A stretch of 64,000 bases of DNA, from NCBI RefSeq assembly GCF_002902985.1, contig NZ_CP026171.1, positions 1 to 64,000 on the forward strand. The letters are read 5' to 3'. Shown piece after piece: positions 46,384 through 55,028 of this stretch; position 1 is the first letter of the stretch, and every line of letters starts with the position of its first letter. The notes under the pieces are model-generated. The model saw only the letters and a program-made list of their open reading frames with translations. It had not been told where the DNA came from and ran no database searches. The position numbers were made by a program, and so were the translations under genes. The stretch is from Leclercia sp. LSNIH1. Lineage in GTDB: Bacteria; Pseudomonadota; Gammaproteobacteria; Enterobacterales; Enterobacteriaceae.

Positions 46384-46668
46384 ATGCGACCCGCTCCCTT
46401 GCGGCCTGCCGCCGCTGCTGTCGCTGCGCCTGCGCAGCCCCAACGCTACCTGACCAACGACGAAGCCGCCGAGTACCTGCGCCTGTCGCCACGCACGCTG
46501 GAGAAACAGCGCGTGATCGGCGGCGGCCCGAAGTTCCGCAAGTTCGGCCGCCGCGTCATGTACGCGGTGTCCGACCTCGATGCCTGGGCCGACCAGCGCA
46601 GCTACGAGGCGACTTCCGACCCGGAATATGCCGAACGCCACGCGGGCGATTACCGTGATGGCCGCTGA
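46384..46668 (+). CDS. AlpA/MerR-type helix-turn-helix protein
   Basis: 94 residues. After a Pro/Ala-rich leader the motif YLTNDEAAEYLRLSPRTLEKQRVIG is the winged-helix signature of excisionase/AlpA-type DNA-binding proteins. It continues PKFRKFGRRVMYAVSDLDAW. A recombination-directionality or regulatory role is likely. It lies just before repA. Confidence 0.83.
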   Translation: MRPAPLRPAAAAVAAPAQPQRYLTNDEAAEYLRLSPRTLEKQRVIGGGPKFRKFGRRVMYAVSDLDAWADQRSYEATSDPEYAERHAGDYRDGR

Positions 46669-46694
46669 TCGCTGGCGCGTGGGTGGCCGTCGCC

Positions 46695-47537
46695 ATGTCC
46701 AGCCCGCCAGGGCAAGCCTTGCAGCGCGAACAGCTCGACCTGTTCCGCGCGCTGCCGGGCGACATGGCACCCCGCGACAGCCAGGACTTGATGGCCTTTC
46801 CGTTCTTCTCGCTGGCGAAGTCGCGGCGTACCGCGCCGATCGACTTCCGCGCCGGCGGCATCACCATCCGCGTGGAGGGTACGCAGGAGCACGGCATCGC
46901 AACGATATGGGATGCCGACCTGCTGATTTGGGCCGCCTCGCAGATCGTGGAGGCGCGCGACGCGGGCTTGCGCCCGTCGCGCTGGATACGCGCCACTCCC
47001 TACGAGATCCTGCGCTTCATCGGGCGCGGCACGTCTCTCAACGACTACCTGCGCCTGAAAGCCGCGCTCGACCGGCTGCAATCGACCACGGTGGCCACGT
47101 CCATCCGCGAAACCACGGGAAGGCGATTGCATCGCTTCTCGTGGATCAACGAGTGGAAGGAACTGGCCGATGCCAGCGGCGTGCCGCTGGGCATCGAACT
47201 GATCCTGCCGGACTGGTTCTATGCGGGCGTGCTCGATGCCGCCTTGGTGCTGACCATCGACCCAGCCTATTTCCGCTTGAAGGGCGGGATCGAGCGCTGG
47301 CTGTACCGCCTGGTGCGCAAGCACGGCGGCAAGCAGCCGGGCGGCTGGCAATTCGACTTCCGGCACCTGCACCGCAAGTCGGGCAGCGCTGCGCGCTTCT
47401 CCGACTTCGCTTACGACCTGCGCGTCCTGGTGGCGCGGCAGTCGCTGCCCGGCTACGTCCTGGGCATCGAGCGAATGCCGGACGACGGACAAGAACTGCT
47501 GACCTTCCGGCCCGTGCTGCACACGGCACGGGGATAA
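46695..47537 (+). CDS. repA: RepA-type replication initiator of the ICE
   Basis: 280 residues, of the RPA-type initiator family common on broad-host-range plasmids and Tn4371-type ICEs: PFFSLAKSRRTAPIDFR, ATIWDADLLIWAASQI, SRWIRATPYEILRFIGRG, then ALDRLQSTTVAT. ATG 46695 is preferred to a GTG at 46683. Three iteron-like repeats follow immediately (47562-47626). Together with ParA this suggests that the excised ICE can replicate for a time. Confidence 0.87.
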   Translation: MSSPPGQALQREQLDLFRALPGDMAPRDSQDLMAFPFFSLAKSRRTAPIDFRAGGITIRVEGTQEHGIATIWDADLLIWAASQIVEARDAGLRPSRWIRATPYEILRFIGRGTSLNDYLRLKAALDRLQSTTVATSIRETTGRRLHRFSWINEWKELADASGVPLGIELILPDWFYAGVLDAALVLTIDPAYFRLKGGIERWLYRLVRKHGGKQPGGWQFDFRHLHRKSGSAARFSDFAYDLRVLVARQSLPGYVLGIERMPDDGQELLTFRPVLHTARG

Positions 47538-47561
47538 CTCGTGGAAAAGGTGTGGACGGCC

Positions 47562-47626
47562 TCGTGCTATCAGGAGTACCGGGTATCGTGCTATCGGGAG
47601 TACGCCTATCGTGCTATCAGGAGTAC
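47562..47626. repeat. Three 18-bp iterons after repA
   Basis: TCGTGCTATCRGGAGTAC occurs at 47562-47579, 47586-47603 and 47609-47626, with one variable base. Spacing is 24 and 23 bp, about two helical turns. The position right after repA suggests RepA-binding iterons of an ICE origin. This is inference from layout. Confidence 0.85.
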
Positions 47627-47802
47627 GAAAACGCCGGAAAGCCAATAACGGCGCGGGTTTGCGGCCCCTCTAACTTCCCTAACAAGAAATACATAACTTT
47701 TAGTAGAAGCGCGCCGTTTCGGTGGACAACCGAGAAACGGCACGGCGAACAGCGTTTTGCACGGCAGGTAAAGCCCGGCTTTCCAGCAGGGAGGGCCGCG
47801 CC

Positions 47803-48441
47803 ATGATCCTCGCTCTGCTCAACCAGAAAGGCGGTGTCGGCAAGACCACGCTCGCCACGCACATCGCGGGCGAACTGGCGATGCGCGGCCAGCATGTCGT
47901 CCTGCTCGATGCCGACCCGCAGGGTTCATCCCTGGACTGGACGCAGCGCAGAAGCCAGCAAGGCTTGCCACGGCTGTTCAGCGCCGTGGGCCTCGCACGC
48001 GAAACGCTGCATCAGGAAGCGCCAGAACTCGCCAGGCGGGCCGATCACGTCATCATCGACGGGCCGCCGCGCATCGCCGCCTTGGCGCGCTCCGCGCTGC
48101 TGGCGGCCGAGCGCGTGCTGATCCCGGTGCAGCCCAGCCCCTACGACCTCTGGGCCAGCTCGGAAATGGTTTCGCTGATCCGCGAGGCGCAGGTGTTCCG
48201 GCCGCTGCTCCGCGCGGCCTTCGTCATCAACCGGCGCGTCAGCACCACCATCATCGGGCGCGAGGCGCGGCAATCGCTCGCCGAACAGCCGCTGCCCGCG
48301 CTGCGCTCGGAGGTGCATCAGCGCATCGTCTTCGCCGACAGCGTGGCCGCTGGCCGGCTCGCACGCGAGACAGCGCCCGACAGTGCCGCCGCCCGCGAAA
48401 TCACCGCCCTGGTGGACGAACTGCTGCGGTGGCCGACATGA
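47803..48441 (+). CDS. parA: ParA partition ATPase
   Basis: 212 residues. A deviant Walker A motif, NQKGGVGKTTLA, starts at residue 7; Walker A' LLDADPQGSSLDW and the switch VIIDGPPR follow. Short form without an N-terminal HTH. ParA acts in partition, here for the replicating circular ICE. It overlaps the next gene by ATGA at 48438, so ParA and the RHH-like partner are translationally coupled. Confidence 0.92.
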   Translation: MILALLNQKGGVGKTTLATHIAGELAMRGQHVVLLDADPQGSSLDWTQRRSQQGLPRLFSAVGLARETLHQEAPELARRADHVIIDGPPRIAALARSALLAAERVLIPVQPSPYDLWASSEMVSLIREAQVFRPLLRAAFVINRRVSTTIIGREARQSLAEQPLPALRSEVHQRIVFADSVAAGRLARETAPDSAAAREITALVDELLRWPT

Positions 48442-48713
48442 CAGCGCAGCAGCCACCCAACAGCAAACGCACGGGCAAGCGCGTCGGCATCGGCGCACGT
48501 CCGCCCGCGAATCCGCACGCCGAGGCGTGGATTCGTCAGGGCGATGCCGACGCGCTGGGCAAAGGCGACCTCTACACGGCCCGCCTCACGCTCGACATCA
48601 CGCCCGCCATGCGGGCGCGCATCAAGGTGTCGGCCTTCACGCAAGGCGTGACCGTGGCCGACCTGCTGCGCGGCCTGCTGGAGCGGGAGTTTCCGCCGGA
48701 GAACACACCATGA
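48438..48713 (+). CDS. Small RHH-like partner of ParA
   Basis: 91 residues. The disordered N-terminus is Lys/Arg/Pro-rich. The C-terminal half, LTLDITPAMRARIKVSAFTQG then VADLLRGLLEREF, has the strand-helix-helix pattern of ribbon-helix-helix DNA-binding proteins such as ParG/CopG. It is coupled to parA and to the next gene (ATGA at 48710). It is the likely centromere-binding partner of ParA. Confidence 0.8.
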   Translation: MTAQQPPNSKRTGKRVGIGARPPANPHAEAWIRQGDADALGKGDLYTARLTLDITPAMRARIKVSAFTQGVTVADLLRGLLEREFPPENTP

Positions 48714-49255
48714 ACGCATTCGCTTGGCCTGCCGCGAACGCGGCACCGGCTGCGCCGCTGCCTGCGCTTTCGGCACTCGCCGGACAGGCCGGCAATGTGC
48801 CGCTGACGCGCGTTTCGCTGGCCTACCTCGAACATCGCTTCAAGCTCTACCTGCGCTTCGGCGAACCGGCGCGCACGCTTCAGCTCGACCGCTGGCGGCG
48901 CTGCGCGGTGTTCCTGCCGGGCGCGATGCTCTGCCGCATCCGCTGGCAGGCCAACGACTACGGCACGATCCGCTGGCAACTCATGGTGATGCAGGCTTGC
49001 ACACCGCTGGACGCGGCGCAGCGCATCCCCGGTGTTCAGCCGGGCGCGCGCTTGCTCCTACACACCGAAGGCGATGCCAACGTGCGCGCCGTGCTGGAGC
49101 GCATCGACGGCATCGAGGCGCTGGGCATCGCTGCCATCGACGTGTCGCCGGCGTACTGGCGCACGCTGGGCAACCGTCTTGCGGCTCGCCTTGCGCTGCC
49201 CGAATACACCACCGAGCGGCATACCGCCTGGCTGGCCGGGAAGGTGCTGCCATGA
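48710..49255 (+). CDS. DUF2840 family protein
   Basis: 181 residues: VPLTRVSLAYLEHRFKLYLRFG, then RRCAVFLPGAMLCRIRW and YGTIRWQLMV, and the C-terminal YWRTLGNRLA. The arrangement matches DUF2840, a conserved element of this ICE family with no known function. Overlaps both neighbours by ATGA-type junctions (48710 and 49252). Confidence 0.85.
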   Translation: MNAFAWPAANAAPAAPLPALSALAGQAGNVPLTRVSLAYLEHRFKLYLRFGEPARTLQLDRWRRCAVFLPGAMLCRIRWQANDYGTIRWQLMVMQACTPLDAAQRIPGVQPGARLLLHTEGDANVRAVLERIDGIEALGIAAIDVSPAYWRTLGNRLAARLALPEYTTERHTAWLAGKVLP

Positions 49256-49851
49256 CCGCCCCGACCACCACACCCAACGCGCCCGACGTGGCGCCGCGTC
49301 CTCGCTCACGCCTGCGCGCTCGCATCGTGCTGGCGACACTGGCCGCCATCGGCTTCGCTGCGCTGGCCTGGGCGGCTTTCGTGTCGCCGCTGCCGCGTCT
49401 GACCTACAACCCGTCCGACAGCGTGGCGGTCGGCTGGTATCGCATTGACCCGTTCGACCCGCGCACCGCCTCGCTGCCACGTCCGTTGTCCGTGGACAGC
49501 ATCGTGCTGGTGCCGCTTCCGGCCACGGCTGCCGCGCTCGCTGCGCAGCGCGGCTACCTGCCGACGCGCGTTCCGCTGCTCAAACGTGTGGGCGCGGTCG
49601 CGCCGCAACACGTCTGCATCGTCGCCGGTCAGGTACGCATCGACGGCGTGCCTTCGGCCGCCGTACTGCCCGCCGACCGGCTGGGCCGGGCGCTGCCGTC
49701 CTTGCAGCTTTGCCGCCGCCTTGAACCGGGCGAACTGCTCCTGTTGAGCGTGACGAATCCAGCATCGTTCGACAGCCGCTATTTCGGCCCGGTCAGCGCA
49801 TCCGCCGTGATCGGCGTTGCGCATCCGGTGTGGCCGGAGATACGCCCATGA
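49252..49851 (+). CDS. traF: TraF-type S26 signal peptidase
   Basis: 199 residues. One N-terminal membrane segment (RIVLATLAAIGFAALAWAAF) precedes the catalytic serine in YNPSDSVAVGWYR and lysine in LLKRVGAV, the Ser-Lys dyad of S26 peptidases. TraF matures the conjugative pilin, by analogy with RP4, where it cyclises TrbC. Coupled to the genes on both sides (ATGA overlaps). The TrbC substrate lies outside the window. Confidence 0.88.
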   Translation: MTAPTTTPNAPDVAPRPRSRLRARIVLATLAAIGFAALAWAAFVSPLPRLTYNPSDSVAVGWYRIDPFDPRTASLPRPLSVDSIVLVPLPATAAALAAQRGYLPTRVPLLKRVGAVAPQHVCIVAGQVRIDGVPSAAVLPADRLGRALPSLQLCRRLEPGELLLLSVTNPASFDSRYFGPVSASAVIGVAHPVWPEIRP

Positions 49852-50291
49852 TGGCCGCCGATTCGCTGCGCTCTGACGTGCCATCGGGCATGTCGTTCTG
49901 CTGGCTGCTTCAGTGTCGCTGCGCCTGTCGTGCCGGTGCATTCGCACCGCACGTCGCGCAGCATCCGGCGCAGCCGTCCAACGTTCAGGCGTCTTGCCTC
50001 GAACGCGCCCGGCCTGCGGCCATTGGCGCTTTCGCCGGCGCGCTGTCTGTTCACGCAGCAGCGCCGCCGGGCCGCCGTTGCCTGGAGCGACAGCGAAGGG
50101 CAAAGGCGGAAGGCAAGACAAAAGGACGCGGCACCTGGCCGCGTCGAAAGCCAGTCAGCACATGGGGGGAACGCGGCACGGAGCGGCTTCGCCACCGTGC
50201 CGCGTTTGGCGCGAGGGTCGCGCCAATGCTGGCATGTCCGCGTGCTTCGCACGACAGGACACGCCCAAGCTTGCGGGGAGCGCAGCCATGA
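49848..50291 (+). CDS. Small coupled ORF between traF and relaxase
   Basis: 147 residues. Its start overlaps the traF stop (ATGA at 49848) and its stop overlaps the relaxase start (ATGA at 50288). This double coupling is the pattern of the real genes on either side. The product is rich in Arg, Ala and Cys, has no recognised domain, and could also be an open frame arising from the GC bias. Possible TraF-relaxase linker gene of unknown function. Confidence 0.5.
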   Translation: MMAADSLRSDVPSGMSFCWLLQCRCACRAGAFAPHVAQHPAQPSNVQASCLERARPAAIGAFAGALSVHAAAPPGRRCLERQRRAKAEGKTKGRGTWPRRKPVSTWGERGTERLRHRAAFGARVAPMLACPRASHDRTRPSLRGAQP

Positions 50292-52270
50292 CCGACAGCC
50301 GCGACGACGACTTTCGCGTGCGCCCCAGCGCCCCGAAGAACCGGGGCAAGGGCCAGGGGCAGAGCTTCGTTTCCAAGGTGCTCAAGCAGGCCGGCAAAGC
50401 CAGCAGCGGCAAGTCGGCAGTACGCCGTCCTGGCGCGGCTGGCACCGGCCAGCGGCCCGGCTCTCGGCTCGGACGTGGCCACACGGCGGCGCGCTTCGCC
50501 GGGGCGAAGCTAATGCCCATGTCGCGGCGCGTGACCATCAAGACCTTGCTGGTCAATCACCAGCGGGCCAGCCCGCAATCGCTCGCCAAGCACCTGCGCT
50601 ACATCGAGCGCGACGGCGCGGGTCGCGATGGCGAACCGGGCCGGGGCTACGGGCCACAGGCCGACGAAGCCGATCTGGACGCCTTCAAGGAACGCTGCGC
50701 CGACGACCGGCACCATTTCCGCTTCATCGTCTCGCCCGAGGACGGGGCCGAGCTGGACGACCTGCGCACCTACACCCGGCATCTGGTGAGCCGCATGGAA
50801 GCCGACCTGGGCACGCGGCTGGATTGGGTGGCGGTGGATCACTGGAACACCGACAACCCGCACACCCACCTGATCGTGCGCGGGCGCGACGACACCGGCA
50901 AAGACCTCATCATCGCGGGTGACTACATCGCCCACGGCTTCCGCCATCGCGCCGCCGAGCTGGCGACCGAGTGGCTGGGGCCGCGCACCGAACTGGAGAT
51001 TCAGCAGACCTTGAGGCGCGAGGTGGAACAGGAGCGGTGGACGAGCCTGGATCGCACCTTGCAGCGCGAGACCGGCGAGGATGGCCGGGTGCATGTCGAA
51101 CGGCTCAACGAGCCGAGGTTGCAACGCCAGCGCCTGCTGCTGATCGGCCGCCTGCAACGCTTGCAGCGCCTGGGCCTAGCCGACGAGGTGCAGCCCGGCA
51201 CCTGGGCCATTCATGCCGATGCCGAGAAGACCTTGCGTGCCCTGGGTGAGCGTGGCGACATCATCCGAACGATGCAGCGGGCCATGAGCGGCCAGCCGCG
51301 TGAGCTGGCGGTGTTCGAGCCGGGCGACGATGGTCGCAGCCTCATCGGCCGCGTGGCCGCGAAGGGGCTTGCCGATGAGTTGCACGACCGAGGCTATCTG
51401 ATCATCGACGGCACGGACGGTAAGGCCCACTACGTTGCACTGAACGCCCGCGACGAACTGGCGAACTATCCCACGGGCGCTGTGGTAGAGGTGAAGGGTT
51501 CGACTGAGGTGCGCACGGCCGACAAGAACATCGCCTCGCTGGCGAGCGATGGCCTGTACCGCACCGATCATCACCTGGTAATCGAGCAGGGCCGGGCTAC
51601 GCCCGGACGCGACCCGCAGGAAGTCGTCGCCGCTCATGTCCGGCGGCTGGAAGCCCTGCGCCGGGCTTGCATCGTGGAGCGCGTGGCCGAAGGGCTATGG
51701 AAGGTACCGGACGACCTGGCCGAGCGTGGCCGCCAATACGACGCGCAACGGCTGGGCGATGTAGCCGTAGAGCTGAAATCACACCTTCCTATTGAACGGC
51801 AGGCCCGCGTCATCGGCGCGACTTGGCTTGACCAGCAACTGATCGGCGGTGGCCGTGGGCTGGGCAACTTGGGCTTTGGCGGTGATACCAAGCAGGCCAT
51901 ACAGCAGCGAGCCGATTTCCTCGAAGAACAGGGGCTGGCACAGCGCCGCGGGCAGCGCGTCATCCTCGCGCGCAACCTGCTGGGCACGCTACGCAATCGG
52001 GAACTAGTGCAGGCCGCGAAAGACATTGCGGCGGAAACCGGCCTAGAGCATCGCCCGGTGGCCGACGGGCAGCGCGTAGCCGGTATCTACCGGCGTTCCA
52101 TTATGCTCGCCAGCGGGCGCTACGCGATGCTCGATGACGGCATGGGGTTCAGCCTTGTGCCGTGGCGGCCGGTAATTGAGCCGCGACTGGGACAACAGCT
52201 TGCCGCAAAGGTTATCGGCGGAAGTGCCTCTTGGGAACTTGGACGAAAGCCCAGTATCGGTATCAGTTAG
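50288..52270 (+). CDS. Relaxase (VirD2-like, DUF3363)
   Basis: 660 residues. It nicks the origin of transfer and leads the strand into the recipient. The N-terminal relaxase domain has FRFIVSPEDGAELDDLRTYT (motif with catalytic region), then WNTDNPHTHLIVRG (His-rich metal site, about residues 185-200). The C-terminus is long and resembles DUF3363. I take ATG 50288 (AGGACACG upstream weak; coupled to the preceding ORF); longer in-frame starts to 49913 would add residues with no family support. Its stop overlaps the convergent patatin-like gene by 8 bases. A nic site was not identified. Confidence 0.88.
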   Translation: MTDSRDDDFRVRPSAPKNRGKGQGQSFVSKVLKQAGKASSGKSAVRRPGAAGTGQRPGSRLGRGHTAARFAGAKLMPMSRRVTIKTLLVNHQRASPQSLAKHLRYIERDGAGRDGEPGRGYGPQADEADLDAFKERCADDRHHFRFIVSPEDGAELDDLRTYTRHLVSRMEADLGTRLDWVAVDHWNTDNPHTHLIVRGRDDTGKDLIIAGDYIAHGFRHRAAELATEWLGPRTELEIQQTLRREVEQERWTSLDRTLQRETGEDGRVHVERLNEPRLQRQRLLLIGRLQRLQRLGLADEVQPGTWAIHADAEKTLRALGERGDIIRTMQRAMSGQPRELAVFEPGDDGRSLIGRVAAKGLADELHDRGYLIIDGTDGKAHYVALNARDELANYPTGAVVEVKGSTEVRTADKNIASLASDGLYRTDHHLVIEQGRATPGRDPQEVVAAHVRRLEALRRACIVERVAEGLWKVPDDLAERGRQYDAQRLGDVAVELKSHLPIERQARVIGATWLDQQLIGGGRGLGNLGFGGDTKQAIQQRADFLEEQGLAQRRGQRVILARNLLGTLRNRELVQAAKDIAAETGLEHRPVADGQRVAGIYRRSIMLASGRYAMLDDGMGFSLVPWRPVIEPRLGQQLAAKVIGGSASWELGRKPSIGIS

Positions 52271-53684
52271 ATATCAAGGGAAGCTGAGTACCAGGCGCAG
52301 TCTGCTTGGCTGCTGTGATTCTTCTTAGAGATTCAATCAATGCCATAAACTCCTTGGATTGCCTCAGTGCTTCGCCTCCCGCAGTTTGCAGGTCCAAGAC
52401 ATCCGTAGCCTCGATCGTGAAGGCTGTGGGCACGCGCAGCAGCGAATGCCGGATCTTGTCGTCCGGCACGTCGTTCAGACTTACGCTTACTACGTAGATT
52501 TCTGCGTCGGCCGCAAAGGGGCTGTCCGCTTGGCCACGGGTGCGGACAATCTCGGAACGCCAGTGTTGCAGGTCGTCGTTAAGCATGGCCAGCGTCACCT
52601 GGGTCTCGCGAGCGCCGGCACCGAAGATCAGCGACTCAAGTACTTGCGTCGTGCTGGGAACTCGGTCGCTACTGTCCACTCTCTCGCTCAGTCCTCGTTC
52701 GGAGTTCACCGTCACCAACACGAGTCGGCGCAAGCTTCCGGGCTTGACCTCCGAGAAATTGGCGCTCATTGAGCCCGAAGCTACTAGCCGGTCTAGCATC
52801 AGACGTACGCCGAGGTTGTCGGAGACACCACCGTCCACGAGGTGGATATAGGGCCGATCGTGCGCATTGAGGTAGCTGTCTATGCCGCTTTGCAGGATGC
52901 GTGATCTGTAATTTTGCCCTCTGACAGGCAAAGATCGGAGAGGCGGCGGACAGGTATTGGCGTTGTTTCGCACCGTTACGGGCGACAGCACCAGCGGTAC
53001 TGCCGACGAGGCCGCCACCGCGAAAGACAGCGGCGTTGCATCGAGGTCGGAACAGATTAGCCGGAATTGCTCGGTGGTGAAATCGAAAGGGGCACCGGTC
53101 GTGAGGTCGGTTGCCGTGATCATCAGTTCGGGCGCGCCCGGTCGTCGGCGCACGTCACCAAAGGTGCGGCCTTCAAAAAGTTCGTCCAAGCGTTGAGCCA
53201 GGATCTGGCTGCGCCCAAACCAAGGTGAAGTTAGTCTATAAAGACGCTCAGGCCACAGAGCTTCACGTATGAGTCGCCCCTCAAAAGGCACAAGCAGAAA
53301 ATCCGGCTCGAAACGAGTCAGCGTGGCATCGCCGAAGGCCGCGAAGTGCGCGGCAAGGATGCTGCCCCCCGACACTCCGCTGACCAGGAACACCTGATCC
53401 AACAGAGTGGTCTCCTGGCCCTCTAGCGCGAAGCGTGTGGCCTTGAGTTCGCGCAGCACGCCCAGGCCGAAGGCCGCCGCCCGAGCGCCCCCGCCTGACA
53501 GTGTCACCGCTACAACCACCGGTTGGTTGACCTCCGACGGCCTGATGCGTTGGTCGTTCTCGGCGAGAGACATTAAGGCGGCGTCGGAAAGTGTCGGGTT
53601 GATCCAAGGACGGTAAGTGGAACACCCTGTCAGAACTACCGTTGCCAGCACACCGGCCAAACTCCATCGTGTGAATTTACACAC
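52263..53684 (-). CDS. Patatin-like phospholipase lipoprotein
   Basis: About 473 residues from GTG 53684; the true start is uncertain because no good ribosome-binding site is seen (an ORF to 53894 is open). The N-terminus reads as a lipoprotein signal with lipobox LTGC, so the enzyme is probably membrane-anchored in the periplasm. Patatin motifs are present in order: SGGGARAAAFGLG (oxyanion region), GVSGGS (nucleophile Ser) and DGGVSDN (catalytic Asp). Substrate is unknown; phospholipid or acyl hydrolase activity is inferred. It ends the leftward cargo operon. Confidence 0.75.
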   Translation of the reverse strand: MCKFTRWSLAGVLATVVLTGCSTYRPWINPTLSDAALMSLAENDQRIRPSEVNQPVVVAVTLSGGGARAAAFGLGVLRELKATRFALEGQETTLLDQVFLVSGVSGGSILAAHFAAFGDATLTRFEPDFLLVPFEGRLIREALWPERLYRLTSPWFGRSQILAQRLDELFEGRTFGDVRRRPGAPELMITATDLTTGAPFDFTTEQFRLICSDLDATPLSFAVAASSAVPLVLSPVTVRNNANTCPPPLRSLPVRGQNYRSRILQSGIDSYLNAHDRPYIHLVDGGVSDNLGVRLMLDRLVASGSMSANFSEVKPGSLRRLVLVTVNSERGLSERVDSSDRVPSTTQVLESLIFGAGARETQVTLAMLNDDLQHWRSEIVRTRGQADSPFAADAEIYVVSVSLNDVPDDKIRHSLLRVPTAFTIEATDVLDLQTAGGEALRQSKEFMALIESLRRITAAKQTAPGTQLPLISN

Positions 53685-53872
53685 CTCCAGGCGCTTTACC
53701 TCTGCAAGCAGCACCACGCAGCGTTTCGAATAGACAAGAACGAGAAACGCCGGCAATTTTGCGACGAAGCAGAGCCACTCCAGAATGCTGCAGACGTTAC
53801 AAGAACGGCACCCTACGAATCCCCTTGATGAGGCTCCTCGCGATCCGCGCGAAGTTATGGAATAGCAGCTAT

Positions 53873-54502
53873 TCACGAGCCAGCACTTCTCCAAGCGCTA
53901 TTGATCCGTTCAAGGCAGGTGGTGATTGCAGACTTTGCATGCCCGAGCAGTGTGTAGGAGCCTTTGAAATCCGCGAGAGCGTTGCCGTGCTCGAAGCAGC
54001 TAGCAGCAGCCACCCGACGATCTGTTTGTTCATCTACTGCCTCAAACTCCAAACTAGCTCCCCCAGTTGTCACTGGTCCAACAAGCAACGTCGTTAGGGT
54101 GTTGACTGCTCTATTGGGCGTCTCAATGGTCGTAATTGCCACACGCACACGTATGCGGCCTGACGATGCGGGAGCTTCGGACTTAGTTTGGAGATGTCGC
54201 AGTTCACTGTTGACGTGATCGAGAAGCTCTCGCACTTGCTCAGCTTCAAGCCCACCTATGCGTCCAGTTGCCGTCACTACCTGAGCATCCTCGACTAATA
54301 TTTCCCGGTAACGACTGGGTTCAAAGCCTGGCGCCTTGAAGAGCAGAACATTTTCGTACTTCGTTTTTCCCAATACATCGTAATCACCAAGAAACCCTGA
54401 TCGAGTCATTCCGTTTGAAGCACAGCCAGATAAGGTTGCCGTGAGGCCTGCCAGCAGCACAAAATGGATTAATGAAATAGGGCGTTTCATATATATTTTC
54501 AT
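53873..54502 (-). CDS. DUF3313-like lipoprotein
   Basis: 209 residues with a lipoprotein signal (LIHFVLLAGLTATLSGC, lipobox LSGC). The mature start SNGMTRSGFLGDYDVLG resembles DUF3313, and the rest is beta-rich with a C-terminal VAAASCFEHG segment. Function is unknown. It abuts the SMR gene with no gap, and lies 190 bases before the patatin-like gene. ATG 54502 or 54490 could be used. Confidence 0.65.
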   Translation of the reverse strand: MKIYMKRPISLIHFVLLAGLTATLSGCASNGMTRSGFLGDYDVLGKTKYENVLLFKAPGFEPSRYREILVEDAQVVTATGRIGGLEAEQVRELLDHVNSELRHLQTKSEAPASSGRIRVRVAITTIETPNRAVNTLTTLLVGPVTTGGASLEFEAVDEQTDRRVAAASCFEHGNALADFKGSYTLLGHAKSAITTCLERINSAWRSAGS

Positions 54503-54838
54503 TTATCCCATTTTCAGACAGACGATGCCAGCAACAACCAGCGCAATTCCAACCCAACGTATCAAGGAGGCGGTATCGCCGAACACATACACGCCCACGA
54601 AAAACGCGCCCAGCGAACCGATGCCGGTCCAGACCGCATAAGCTGTTCCTATGGGGATCTGTTTAAGAGATAACCATAGGAAAAAGCCGCTGGCTGCCAT
54701 ACAGGCAACTGCAATCGCCGGCCCCACGTAGCGCATCGCTGCATTGGCCGCACCCATCTTGAGGCCTAGTGGCCAACCGATTTCGAACAGGCCGGCAATC
54801 AGTAGAACCAACCATGGATTCCATGACAACGGGTTCAT
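54503..54838 (-). CDS. SMR-family small multidrug/guanidinium exporter
   Basis: 111 residues with four predicted membrane helices. The first helix has LFEIGWPLGLKMG, with the essential membrane Glu; later IGTAYAVWTGIGSLGAF matches the SMR consensus GTAYAVW-GIG. The W-x-x-GLK pattern suggests the SugE/Gdx branch, which exports guanidinium or quaternary ammonium compounds. ATG 54838 is preceded by GGAG six bases upstream. It is followed directly by the DUF3313-like gene. Confidence 0.87.
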   Translation of the reverse strand: MNPLSWNPWLVLLIAGLFEIGWPLGLKMGAANAAMRYVGPAIAVACMAASGFFLWLSLKQIPIGTAYAVWTGIGSLGAFFVGVYVFGDTASLIRWVGIALVVAGIVCLKMG

Positions 54839-55028
54839 ATATTTCTCCAAATCTATTCAGTGAAAATTGATTATCAAAGCATCAAAGCATCAAAGAATAG
54901 GCAGTAGGCGGTCAATTCGCTCTGCTTCTGATTTCTTCTTAAACTCTCTGATGGCGAGAATCTGTCTCCCCGATCTCTCCGGCCACGAGAGAGATCGGGG
55001 GAAGCGTGTGGACAGTTACGCTGAGGGA

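Noticed and set aside
46580..47806. 408-codon ORF overlapping repA
   Set aside because: Out-of-frame reading of a GC-rich gene; the in-frame repA has family motifs.
49913..52270. Relaxase starting at 49,913
   Set aside because: The extra residues before 50,288 have no family support and overlap another coupled ORF; start at 50,288 fits coupling.
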